In this document: piece after piece, positions 1 to 7,258 of the stretch
Layout of the letters: every line of letters begins with the position of its first letter
Numbering within the stretch: the first letter of the stretch is position 1
Source: WTJX01 sp045106295
GTDB taxonomy: Bacteria; Bacteroidota; Bacteroidia; Cytophagales; JAAEPT01
NCBI GenBank assembly: GCA_045106295.1
Contig: JBGCEI010000104.1
Span: 1-16,747, forward strand
Length of the DNA stretch: 16,747 nt
Reading direction: 5' to 3'
Notes under the pieces: generated by a model
The model's database searches: none
The model's input: only the letters and a program-made list of their open reading frames with translations
What the model was told of the DNA's origin: nothing
Program-made: the position numbers and the translations under genes

Positions 1-1
1 A

Positions 2-1441
2 GGAAATAGACACGGCTTAGTAGCAGGAGCTACTGGTACAGGGAAAACAAAAACAGTGCAAGTGATGGCAGAACAACTGTCTAAACAAGGAGTACCTGTT
101 TTGTTGATGGATTTAAAAGGTGACTTGAGTGGTTTAGCACAAGAAGGTGGGACGAACAAACACGTAGAGAAAAGGCATTCGGCTATTGGTATTCCGTACC
201 AAGAAGAAGCGATGCCAGTAGAACTGTTGAGTATTTCGGATGAAAAAGGAGTTCAGCTAAAAGCGACCATTTCAGAGTTTGGCCCTGTTCTTTTTTCTAA
301 GATTTTAGGATTGAACGATGTCCAATCAGGGATTACGACTATTATTTTTAAATACTGTGATGATAATAAATTACCCTTATTAGATTTATCAGATTTTAAA
401 AAGACCTTACAATACCTGAATTCAGATGGGAAAGAAGCAATAGAAGAAGAGTACGGAAGAATAGCTTCGTCATCAGTGGCGGCTATTATGAGAAGCATAG
501 TCGAATTGGAACAACAAGGAGCAGATACGTTTTTTGGTGAACCTTCGTTCGATGTAGACGACCTTGTCCGTTTCGATGATCAGGGGAGAGGGATGATTTC
601 TATTATTCGGTTAACAGATATCCAAAATAGGCCTAAACTATTTTCCACTTTTATGCTGTGTCTATTGTCTGAAATCTACCATTCTTTTCCAGAAGAAGGA
701 GATATGGATAGACCAAAGCTAGCTATTTTCATAGATGAAGCACATTTGGTTTTTGAAGAAGCATCCGATGCTTTATTAGATCAGTTGGAAGCCATTATTA
801 AATTAATCCGTTCAAAAGCAGTAGGTATTTATTTTTGTACGCAGAATCCAGAAGATATTCCAGATGATATTTTAGGACAGTTAGGGCTTAAAATACAACA
901 TGCACTAAGAGCATTTACAGCAAAAGACAGAAAGGCTATTAAGAAAACGGCTGAAAACTATCCGTTGAGTGATTATTACAAAACCGATGAAGTGCTTACT
1001 TCTTTAGGAATAGGAGAGGCCTTGATTACAGCTTTGAATGAAAAAGGAATTCCAACCATGTTGGCAGCCACTTTGTTGAGAGCTCCGTTATCTAGAATGG
1101 ATATCTTAAGTAAAAAAGAAATAGATACGCTAGTAAGTGATTCTAAATTAGTGAAAGAATACAACCAAGAAATAGATAGAGAAAGCGCCTACGAAATCTT
1201 AAAGGGAAAGATGGACGAAGCAGCTTCAGAAGAGAAGCAAGAGGAAATCAAGAAAGTACAAGAAAAAGCCAAAAAAACATCTACCAGACGTAAAAAAGCA
1301 GAGCCTAGCTTTGTAGAACAAATGAGTAAAAACACCATGGTCCGTCAAGTAGGTAGAACCGTAGCAAGAGAATTGATGCGAGGTCTATTAGGCGTAATGG
1401 GTGTAAAGAAAACCAGAAGCAGTTCTAAAAGCTGGTTTTAA
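2..1441 (+). CDS. HerA-like / DUF853 (YjgR-type) P-loop ATPase, 5' end cut by the window
   Basis: The reading frame is open from base 2, so the true start lies upstream; 479 codons are visible and about 20-30 N-terminal residues are probably missing (the E. coli homologue YjgR is about 500 residues). A Walker A motif, GATGTGKT, sits at visible residues 9-16. A Walker B motif, IFIDEAH, is near residue 240, with its Asp codon at 734-736. The segment TQNPEDIPDDILGQLG followed by HALRAF is characteristic of DUF853 in the FtsK/HerA superfamily. The C-terminus has a Lys/Glu-rich, probably coiled stretch (about codons 1210-1300) and then the family's basic amphipathic tail. A soluble cytoplasmic ATPase is expected; the physiological role of this family is not established. 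It lies 18 bases before the next gene and is probably co-transcribed with it. Family assignment is firm; function is not. Confidence 0.9.
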   Translation, partial: GNRHGLVAGATGTGKTKTVQVMAEQLSKQGVPVLLMDLKGDLSGLAQEGGTNKHVEKRHSAIGIPYQEEAMPVELLSISDEKGVQLKATISEFGPVLFSKILGLNDVQSGITTIIFKYCDDNKLPLLDLSDFKKTLQYLNSDGKEAIEEEYGRIASSSVAAIMRSIVELEQQGADTFFGEPSFDVDDLVRFDDQGRGMISIIRLTDIQNRPKLFSTFMLCLLSEIYHSFPEEGDMDRPKLAIFIDEAHLVFEEASDALLDQLEAIIKLIRSKAVGIYFCTQNPEDIPDDILGQLGLKIQHALRAFTAKDRKAIKKTAENYPLSDYYKTDEVLTSLGIGEALITALNEKGIPTMLAATLLRAPLSRMDILSKKEIDTLVSDSKLVKEYNQEIDRESAYEILKGKMDEAASEEKQEEIKKVQEKAKKTSTRRKKAEPSFVEQMSKNTMVRQVGRTVARELMRGLLGVMGVKKTRSSSKSWF

Positions 1442-1459
1442 TTAGTTCGTTCATCACTC

Positions 1460-2512
1460 ATGTTTAAAAATAAAATAATCAAGTACAGTTGCTTACTTTT
1501 TTTAGTTAGCTGTCAACCCAATAATTTTCCAAAAGAAAAAATGCAAGAACTTCACCCTGGCGATAAGCTAACTACCCTTTTTTATAACGTAGAAAATCTT
1601 TTTGATACCATTAATAACCCTCTTACCAGAGACGACGACTTTACACCATACAGTGAAAAAAGGTGGGATACCGAACGTTATTTTGATAAACAATCTAAAC
1701 TGTCTAAAGTAATAGCTGCTTCAGATAAGAAGTTGCCTGCATTCATAGGGTTAGCGGAGGTGGAAAATAAACGAGTGTTAGAAGATCTTATTAATACCAG
1801 AAGGTTGAAAAATGCGGGTTATGGAATTGTCCATGAACAAAGTCCTGATACACGAGGAATTGATGTAGGGTTTTTGTACAAGAAAAGTGTGTTTGCCGTA
1901 GATCACTACGAGGCAATAACTGTCAGTTTTCCATTCGACCGTACATTAACGACTAGAGATATTTTGTATGTAAAAGGATTTACAGCAGCAGATGAGAGAA
2001 TTCATTTTTTTGTAAACCACTGGTCATCCCGAAGAGAAGGAAAGGAAGAGACCGAACCCAAGCGTTTACAGGCAGCAACAACACTTAGAAATAAGATAGA
2101 TCTGATTTACAAAGAAGATAAAAACGCTAAAATCATAGTAATGGGAGATTTTAACGACTACCCCTTTGAAAAAAGTATTGTTAATGTATTGCGTTCTACC
2201 TACGAATGGCCACAGCCAGAAGATGGATTATACAATCTAGTAGCAGAAAAAGAAGAAATAGGAGGGGGGACACATAACTACCGAGGAGATTGGGGCTTTT
2301 TAGATCAAATGATGGTTTCTCCTTCCGTCATTGCTACCGATAGTGGATTGAGTACAGACCGAGATGGAGTTCGAGTATTGAAAGAAGAATGGATGCTTTT
2401 CTTCCATAAACGCTACAGAGAATACAAACCCAACAAAACCTATGTTGGTAGAAAGTACGCAGGAGGATATTCAGATCATCTACCGTTAGTACTAAAATTA
2501 AAAATCAAGTAA
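1460..2512 (+). CDS. Endonuclease/exonuclease/phosphatase-family lipoprotein
   Basis: This 350-residue protein has a short hydrophobic signal ending in lipobox LVSC, with Cys18 as the lipidation site, so the mature protein is probably membrane-anchored outside the cytoplasm. The rest is a complete EEP (DNase I-like) fold. Visible motifs are NVENLF (Asn43, Glu45), AEVEN (Glu100), VNHW (His187), MGDFND (Asp240, Asn242) and the terminal SDHLP (Asp349, His350). These are the metal-binding and catalytic positions of Mg-dependent phosphodiesterases. The sequence cannot tell whether it cuts extracellular DNA, nucleotides or another phosphoester. No acidic surface-export signal follows Cys18, so a periplasm-facing position is as likely as surface display. 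The ATG at 1460 gives the right signal peptide length. It is probably in one operon with the preceding ATPase. Confidence 0.9.
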   Translation: MFKNKIIKYSCLLFLVSCQPNNFPKEKMQELHPGDKLTTLFYNVENLFDTINNPLTRDDDFTPYSEKRWDTERYFDKQSKLSKVIAASDKKLPAFIGLAEVENKRVLEDLINTRRLKNAGYGIVHEQSPDTRGIDVGFLYKKSVFAVDHYEAITVSFPFDRTLTTRDILYVKGFTAADERIHFFVNHWSSRREGKEETEPKRLQAATTLRNKIDLIYKEDKNAKIIVMGDFNDYPFEKSIVNVLRSTYEWPQPEDGLYNLVAEKEEIGGGTHNYRGDWGFLDQMMVSPSVIATDSGLSTDRDGVRVLKEEWMLFFHKRYREYKPNKTYVGRKYAGGYSDHLPLVLKLKIK

Positions 2513-2535
2513 GAACCTTCTTATTACATATTTCG

Positions 2536-2565
2536 TTTGAAAAGATGTAATTTTGTCTTTTCAAA
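2536..2565. repeat. Perfect 10-bp inverted repeat with 10-bp spacer, operator-like
   Basis: Arm TTTGAAAAGA (2536-2545) is matched by TCTTTTCAAA (2556-2565), with exactly ten bases between. The spacer holds the candidate mnmA -7 element. There is no T-tract after the second arm and the stem is AT-only apart from two G:C pairs, so it makes a poor terminator for the upstream gene. A protein binding site overlapping the promoter is an inference. Confidence 0.5.
2548..2555 (+). promoter_or_regulatory. Candidate -7 promoter element for mnmA
   Basis: TAATTTTG matches the Bacteroidota sigma-A -7 consensus TAnnTTTG exactly and ends 17 bases before the ATG at 2573. No good -33 TTG/TTTG is present at the usual spacing, which lowers confidence. 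Confidence 0.4.
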
Positions 2566-2572
2566 TAGTGTG

Positions 2573-3691
2573 ATGAGTAAAAAAGGACGTGTTTTAGTGG
2601 CAATGAGTGGAGGGATAGATAGTTCCCTTGCTGCCGTATTACTTCATGAACAAGGGTATGAAGTAATAGGTATGACCATGAAAACATGGGATTATGCCTC
2701 TTCAGGGGGTAGTAAAAAAGAAACAGGCTGTTGTAGCTTAGATTCCATAAACGATGCCCGTGAAATTTCCGTTTCTCTAGGGTTTCCGCATTACATACTC
2801 GACATCAGAAACGAATTTGGTGACTATGTCATAGACTATTTTACAGACGAATACCTAGCAGGAAGAACCCCCAATCCCTGTGTGTTATGCAATACACATA
2901 TTAAATGGGATGCACTATTACGAAGAGCCGACAAACTAGGATGTGAGTTCATAGCCACCGGTCATTATGCTCAAGTAAGACAAGAAAATGGACGATATGT
3001 CATTTCTAAAGGAGTAGATACGAACAAGGATCAGTCTTATGCTTTATGGGGAGTATCTCAAGAAAGTTTGAGTCGTACCTTATTACCATTAGGACAGTTA
3101 AAGAAAACTCAAATTAGAGAGATGGCAACTGAACGTGGCTTTGTAAGTCTCGTCACTAAGTCAGAATCGTACGAAATATGTTTTGTGCCCGATAACGATT
3201 ACCGAGGGTTCTTGAAACGCCGAGTAGATGGATTAGAAGAGAGAGTCAAAGGAGGAGAATTCGTGTTGAGCAATGGCGAAGTAGTTCGTACTCATGAAGG
3301 CTACCCGTTTTACACCATTGGTCAGCGGAAAGGATTAGGGATTGCACTGGGTTACCCTGCGTATGTGACAGGTATTCAGAAAGAGACAAACCGAGTGGTG
3401 CTTGGTCCCATCGATGAATTGGCAAAAAATGCCATGAGAGTCAAAAAACTGATTTTTGGAAAATACGCCTCTCTTCAAGGAAAAGAATACGATACCATCA
3501 CCAAGATACGCTACAATCACGATGGTAGTCCTGCCAGTATCAAGCAAACAGAAGAAGATGAAATAAAGGTCTATTTCCATTCAAAAGTAGATGCCATTGC
3601 TCCAGGTCAAGCAGCCGTCTTTTACGAAGGGGATGATGTGATAGCAGGAGGGTGGATTCAAGATAGTTTTGATTTTAGAAGTCACGAATAA
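2573..3691 (+). CDS. mnmA: tRNA-specific 2-thiouridylase MnmA
   Basis: MnmA adenylates and thiolates U34 of tRNAs for Lys, Glu and Gln in the cytoplasm. The 372-residue product is full family length. It has the PP-loop SGGIDSS (12-18), the Bacteroidota-type insert with GCC (Cys53-Cys54), NPCVLC (Cys103, Cys106), TGHY (129-132), the catalytic-loop Cys203 in EICFVP, and the C-terminal beta-barrel domains with FYTIGQRKGLG. In E. coli the first position of the central motif is Asp (DxxC); here it is CxxC. The frame also opens at a TTG at 2537, but the ATG at 2573 is preferred because MSKKGRVLVAMSGG is the usual N-terminus and the candidate promoter lies between the two. The next gene starts 39 bases downstream on the same strand. 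Confidence 0.97.
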   Translation: MSKKGRVLVAMSGGIDSSLAAVLLHEQGYEVIGMTMKTWDYASSGGSKKETGCCSLDSINDAREISVSLGFPHYILDIRNEFGDYVIDYFTDEYLAGRTPNPCVLCNTHIKWDALLRRADKLGCEFIATGHYAQVRQENGRYVISKGVDTNKDQSYALWGVSQESLSRTLLPLGQLKKTQIREMATERGFVSLVTKSESYEICFVPDNDYRGFLKRRVDGLEERVKGGEFVLSNGEVVRTHEGYPFYTIGQRKGLGIALGYPAYVTGIQKETNRVVLGPIDELAKNAMRVKKLIFGKYASLQGKEYDTITKIRYNHDGSPASIKQTEEDEIKVYFHSKVDAIAPGQAAVFYEGDDVIAGGWIQDSFDFRSHE

Positions 3692-3730
3692 ACAAGTGTC
3701 TAGGTACGATTGTTGAGGGTTAATACACAG

Positions 3731-4462
3731 ATGCTGAAATCATTGAATAAGTATTTCTTTTTTTTCTTTGCTAATGTCGCGGTGTTTTGTGCCTGCAACA
3801 AAACAGATTTTGTAACGCTTTCTGAAGATCAGACCGAACAATACATCATTAGACAATTAGAAGATACATTAGTCTACGAAGTCAACAAAGCCTCAAAAGG
3901 GACATCGTCAGAAACAGATACGACCTACGATCTACAAGAAATTGTTAATCAACAAGTAGTTTCAACCGACAAAATAGTTAATACATTGTATCGTTTTTCA
4001 AAAGCTACTGCAGCTATTACTTATCCTGTTTTACCCCAAGCAGTATGGAAATCAGAATTATCTCCTTTTCGATATGTGAAAGTAGAAGATAACGTTCGCT
4101 ACGTGCGTTTAGAATTCCCTTTGAGTCAATCTAAAAACTGGGATGGAAACGATGAAAACATCGAAAACCAAGAACAATATGAAGTGAAATGGGTAGGTCA
4201 GCCGTATGCATTAAACGATTCTGTTACCTTCAATGAAACGGTGTACATATCTCAAAAGAAAATAGAAACTATTTCGGATACCATAAATTTTTACGAGGTA
4301 TACGCAAAAAATGTTGGCTTAATTGAGAAGTTTAAAGACGAAAGGAAGTATGAGATCATTGAAACATTGATTGATACAGTAGATTTTACGATAACTTATA
4401 TTACAGAGCTAGAGAGTTCCTCTTTCTTTCATCAAAAGCTAAAAACCAATGCTACGAATTAG
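3731..4462 (+). CDS. Unrecognised lipoprotein preceding an S8 peptidase
   Basis: I do not recognise the family. The ATG at 3731 gives a 243-residue protein starting MLKSLNKY, followed by a Phe-rich hydrophobic run and a likely lipidation Cys at residue 22 (FCAC, then NKTD). The -3 Phe is not an ideal lipobox residue, but the layout fits SPase II processing. The mature part is polar, rich in Asp, Glu, Thr and Tyr, has no further membrane segment, and repeats a DT-x-x-F/Y pattern three times (EDTLVYEV, SDTINFYEV, IDTVDFTI), suggesting beta structure. An in-frame TTG at 3710 would add seven residues before the signal and is less likely. The 3' end overlaps the next gene by 14 bases, implying translational coupling with the secreted protease. 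A T8 run lies in the signal-peptide codons. Confidence 0.75.
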   Translation: MLKSLNKYFFFFFANVAVFCACNKTDFVTLSEDQTEQYIIRQLEDTLVYEVNKASKGTSSETDTTYDLQEIVNQQVVSTDKIVNTLYRFSKATAAITYPVLPQAVWKSELSPFRYVKVEDNVRYVRLEFPLSQSKNWDGNDENIENQEQYEVKWVGQPYALNDSVTFNETVYISQKKIETISDTINFYEVYAKNVGLIEKFKDERKYEIIETLIDTVDFTITYITELESSSFFHQKLKTNATN

Positions 4463-6098
4463 TCTTTTGATCATAACAGTATGTTTACTGGGGCAACGAG
4501 TATTTACTCAGTCAAATCATTACTTAGTTTATTTTACAGATAAAACTAGTACACCCTATTCCTTAAGTAACCCTATCAATTTTTTAACACAGAAAGCCAT
4601 TGACAGAAGAGCCAATCAGGGGTACCCATTAACAGGTTTAGATTTACCTGTAGATCCTGCCTATGTAGATTCTTTAATAACGAATGGTGTGGATGTCAGA
4701 AATACATCGGATTGGTTTAATGCGGCTTTAATCTTTGCAGATACTTTACAAGCAGATACCATTGGTCAGCTTAGTTTTGTAGACAGTGTTCAGATTCTTT
4801 CTAATTATGGTAATCAGTTATCCTTACGAAAAAAGCAACAACAAAAATTAGAGACCGCTCAAAAAGGAACTATTGTGAGCAGTACAGAAAACCTACCTCA
4901 ACTAGACATGTTAGGAGCATACAATATGCATAAAGCAGGTCTAAAAGGTCAAGGGATTACCATAGCCGTAATAGATGAAGGTTTTGAAAATGCTGATGTG
5001 ATGACGGGTTTCGATTCCTTACGAGCTAATAATCAGATTTTAGGAACTTATGATTTTATAGATAATGAAACCAATGTGTACGATAATGGGGCTCATGGCA
5101 GTCAAGTATTATCAGTAATAGCAGGAAAAGATGGAGTCAATAATTTAGGGACAGCACCTAAGGCGTTCTTTTATTTATTTAGAACAGAACAAGCAAGTAG
5201 CGAATACCCAGTAGAAGAAATCTTTTGGTTGTTAGCAGCTGAAAAAGCAGATAGCTTAGGAGTGGATATTATCAATACTTCCCTAGGTTACTTCGATTTT
5301 GGAGATGAAGGCGATTTAGATGATATTTATTTTGATTACACCTATGCAGATACTGACGGGAATACGAGCCTTATTTCAAAAGCAGCAAGAATAGCTACCA
5401 GAACAGGGATGCTTTTAGTGAATAGTGCAGGGAACTCAGGTGCTTCAGTAAATAAGTACGTGGCGATGCCTGCAGATGTAGATTCTGTTTTGTCAGTTGG
5501 TGCTGTAAATGCGAATGAAATGTACTGGCAACTAAGCTCGGTTGGTCCTACCATATCTGGAGTACTGAAACCCAATATTTCAGCTATGGGGCAAAGTACT
5601 GTTGTTTTAGATCCATCAGATGGGCTTAGTACAGCAAACGGTACTTCTTTCGCCTCTCCGTTAATCGCAGGGTTTGCAGCAGCTCTTTGGCAGGCATACC
5701 CAACACTAACCAATATGGAGTTGAAACAAGCAATAGAAAATGCGGGGAGTTTAGAAACCCATTCTACATTAGTAGGGTATGGAATACCGTCTTATTGCCG
5801 AATTAATATTGATTCGGCAATAGTATGTCCAGTAGAGATAAGCGAAAACGAATTATTTAGAGTAACTAACCCTATGGTAGAAGAACTAATTATTCACCTA
5901 AGTGATGAAGTGCTTCCTGCTGAAGTCACCCTTCAGTTAGTCGATTTAAATGGGAAAGCACTTTTTAGAGCTAATGATTCACTCACTGACGTTACGAATA
6001 CTATCCCTCTTCCTTTAGATAAACTAGAGTCAGGGCTTTATTTTTTGCAACTGAAAACACCTAATAGAACAGAAACCAAAAGAGTGATTATCCAATAA
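4449..6098 (+). CDS. Subtilisin-family (S8) serine peptidase exported by the type IX secretion system
   Basis: The 549-residue preproprotein has an N-terminal signal peptide (residues 1 to about 21). An N-terminal segment with LTQKAIDRRANQGYPL is typical of Bacteroidota S8 peptidases. The catalytic domain has Asp176 in AVIDEGF, His216 in GAHGSQV, oxyanion Asn329 in NSAGNSG and nucleophile Ser400 in NGTSFASP. All triad residues are present, so activity is expected. Residues from about 465 form a type A T9SS C-terminal sorting domain, with NGK at 501-503, SGLYFLQL and the terminal KRVIIQ. The product is thus predicted to cross the outer membrane and be released or anchored at the surface. It overlaps the preceding lipoprotein gene by 14 bases. 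The substrate is unknown. Confidence 0.93.
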   Translation: MLRISLLIITVCLLGQRVFTQSNHYLVYFTDKTSTPYSLSNPINFLTQKAIDRRANQGYPLTGLDLPVDPAYVDSLITNGVDVRNTSDWFNAALIFADTLQADTIGQLSFVDSVQILSNYGNQLSLRKKQQQKLETAQKGTIVSSTENLPQLDMLGAYNMHKAGLKGQGITIAVIDEGFENADVMTGFDSLRANNQILGTYDFIDNETNVYDNGAHGSQVLSVIAGKDGVNNLGTAPKAFFYLFRTEQASSEYPVEEIFWLLAAEKADSLGVDIINTSLGYFDFGDEGDLDDIYFDYTYADTDGNTSLISKAARIATRTGMLLVNSAGNSGASVNKYVAMPADVDSVLSVGAVNANEMYWQLSSVGPTISGVLKPNISAMGQSTVVLDPSDGLSTANGTSFASPLIAGFAAALWQAYPTLTNMELKQAIENAGSLETHSTLVGYGIPSYCRINIDSAIVCPVEISENELFRVTNPMVEELIIHLSDEVLPAEVTLQLVDLNGKALFRANDSLTDVTNTIPLPLDKLESGLYFLQLKTPNRTETKRVIIQ

Positions 6099-6113
6099 GT
6101 AAGGTATTACTTA
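6096..6113. terminator. Weak hairpin spanning both convergent stop codons
   Basis: TAAGTAA (6096-6102), loop GGTA, then TTACTTA (6107-6113). The arms contain the stop codon of the plus-strand peptidase and that of the minus-strand small protein. The stem is only 7 bp, mostly A:T, without a T-tract on either side, so bidirectional termination is possible but unproven. Confidence 0.25.
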
Positions 6114-6541
6114 CTCCAAGGGTTTAATCTGTAGCCGCCTATTTTTCCATCCTTGTCTATACTTACTACAACCTCTACTTTTTTAGCTTTAGAAAATGTA
6201 GCTTCTAAAGTGTAAACTGTGTATTCTGTATTGTTATACATTGCTCTTGCATGAGAATAATATTTTTGAGAAATATAATCTCCAAACATCAATTTAATCT
6301 GCTTTTCGTAAGCCATTTCTTGTAACTGAATGGTGAACATAGATAAGAACAAAGGGCTTGCTTCTTCTTCGGTTAGTTGGTAGTAGTTTTTTGATTTTTG
6401 TCCCTCCATGATTTTTTTTGACAAAGAAAGAATACGTTCCCTCTCACTTTGATGAGTTTCAGCAATGCCAGAAAAATCTTTTTTGGCTTCGGCTAAATGT
6501 AAAGATAGAAATAGGGTAAGGGTAGCTATTAATATTTTCAT
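6107..6541 (-). CDS. Small exported protein, DUF3887-like
   Basis: The 144-residue product begins with a clear signal peptide (MKILIATLTLFLSLHLAEA) that probably ends after Ala-Glu-Ala, with no lipobox Cys, so the mature form of about 125 residues should be periplasmic or secreted. The mature part is a helical first half rich in Lys and Glu, followed by a beta-rich end (YTVYTLEATF, then VEVVVSIDKDGKIGGYRL). That end resembles DUF3887, in which a final strand carries D-x-D/N-GKI-x-G. Function is unknown. Its start is 33 bases after the stop of the metallophosphoesterase gene, so the two may be co-transcribed. It ends 8 bases from the convergent peptidase gene. The domain call is from memory of the pattern and is moderate. 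Confidence 0.65.
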   Translation of the reverse strand: MKILIATLTLFLSLHLAEAKKDFSGIAETHQSERERILSLSKKIMEGQKSKNYYQLTEEEASPLFLSMFTIQLQEMAYEKQIKLMFGDYISQKYYSHARAMYNNTEYTVYTLEATFSKAKKVEVVVSIDKDGKIGGYRLNPWSK

Positions 6542-6574
6542 AGTTGTTCAGGTAAATTGATTACAAACAAAACA

Positions 6575-7087
6575 CTAATCTACTACTTTTCCTCTTAGCC
6601 CCAGTTCTATCACTTTCATTTCTGTGATTTTCCCTTGGTGTAACGTCATATTAATAGCTGTCTTCATTTTATGGAATCCATGCTTACCAGCAGCACCAGG
6701 GTTTATGTACACCATGCCATTGTGTTTGTCATCTTTCTCTACCCTAATTAAATGAGAATGCCCACATACTAATAATTGAGGGTCTAATTTTTTAATTAAT
6801 TGATTCACTCTAGGGACGTACCTTTTGGGATTGCCAGCAATATGAATTAGTAATACACGTAATTTTTCTACTGTGAAGAAGCGGTATTCAGGAAGCTCTG
6901 TTCTACTCTTTCCATTATCAATATTTCCGTAAACTCCTTTTGTAGGCGCTATTTGATCTAATTGTTCAATAATTAAATAATCCCCAATATCTCCGGCATG
7001 CCATATTTGGTCACAGTCCTTGAAATGATCTTGCATAATGGGATCTAAGTAGTTGTGTGTGTCAGAGATAATCCCTATTCGAGTCAT
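6575..7087 (-). CDS. YfcE/MJ0936-type metallophosphoesterase
   Basis: The 170-residue protein is the full length of the small calcineurin-like phosphoesterase family. All metal-ligand motifs are present in order: SDTH (Asp9, His11), HAGD (Asp33), GNID (Asn55), His82 in LLIHIAG, and GHSH (His110, His112), followed by NPGA. A dinuclear-metal phosphodiesterase in the cytoplasm is expected. The natural substrate of such proteins is generally unknown. There is no signal peptide. The upstream gap of 171 bases should contain its promoter, but no consensus element was recognised. Fold and chemistry are well supported, biological role is not. Confidence 0.92.
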   Translation of the reverse strand: MTRIGIISDTHNYLDPIMQDHFKDCDQIWHAGDIGDYLIIEQLDQIAPTKGVYGNIDNGKSRTELPEYRFFTVEKLRVLLIHIAGNPKRYVPRVNQLIKKLDPQLLVCGHSHLIRVEKDDKHNGMVYINPGAAGKHGFHKMKTAINMTLHQGKITEMKVIELGLRGKVVD

Positions 7088-7258
7088 ATTCCTTGATTTA
7101 GTAATTTTATGAAGGTTTTAAAATGGAATGTTACTCTGGTTTTATCTTTTCTACACGATTAACCTGATAGGTTCTGTTCAAGCCGTTTTCTCTAATTTAC
7201 ACTGTTCGACTTTTTAGTAAGAGGTCAGAAGTGTACGAATTGAAATAAATAATAGAGC

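Noticed and set aside
2264..2269. Run of six G in the EEP lipoprotein gene as a phase-variation tract
   Set aside because: It is short and encodes a Gly run next to a conserved domain segment, and the frame is intact.
2..2512. HerA-like ATPase next to a nuclease-fold gene as a HerA-NurA-like DNA end-processing or defence pair
   Set aside because: The EEP-fold partner has a clear lipoprotein signal with lipobox LVSC, so it acts outside the cytoplasm, and the ATPase is the housekeeping DUF853 type. Adjacency alone does not support a shared DNA-processing role.
2537..2572. TTG at 2537 as the mnmA start
   Set aside because: It would add 12 residues with no counterpart in the family and lies upstream of the exact -7 element. 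The ATG at 2573 gives the standard N-terminus.
3710..3730. TTG at 3710 as the start of the unrecognised lipoprotein
   Set aside because: The ATG at 3731 yields a normal signal peptide (Lys near the N-terminus, then the hydrophobic run). The extra seven residues add nothing.
5342..5713. 123-codon open frame on the minus strand inside the S8 peptidase gene
   Set aside because: It lies wholly antisense to conserved catalytic-domain sequence, including the Ser400 region, and its translation resembles no known protein.
7195..7235. Imperfect hairpin (TACACT ... AGTGTA) downstream of the DUF2797 gene
   Set aside because: Only six outer pairs plus three inner ones around an internal loop, and no T-tract on the minus strand, so it is not supportable as a terminator. 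AACCTGATAGGTT at 7161-7173 is likewise too short to call.
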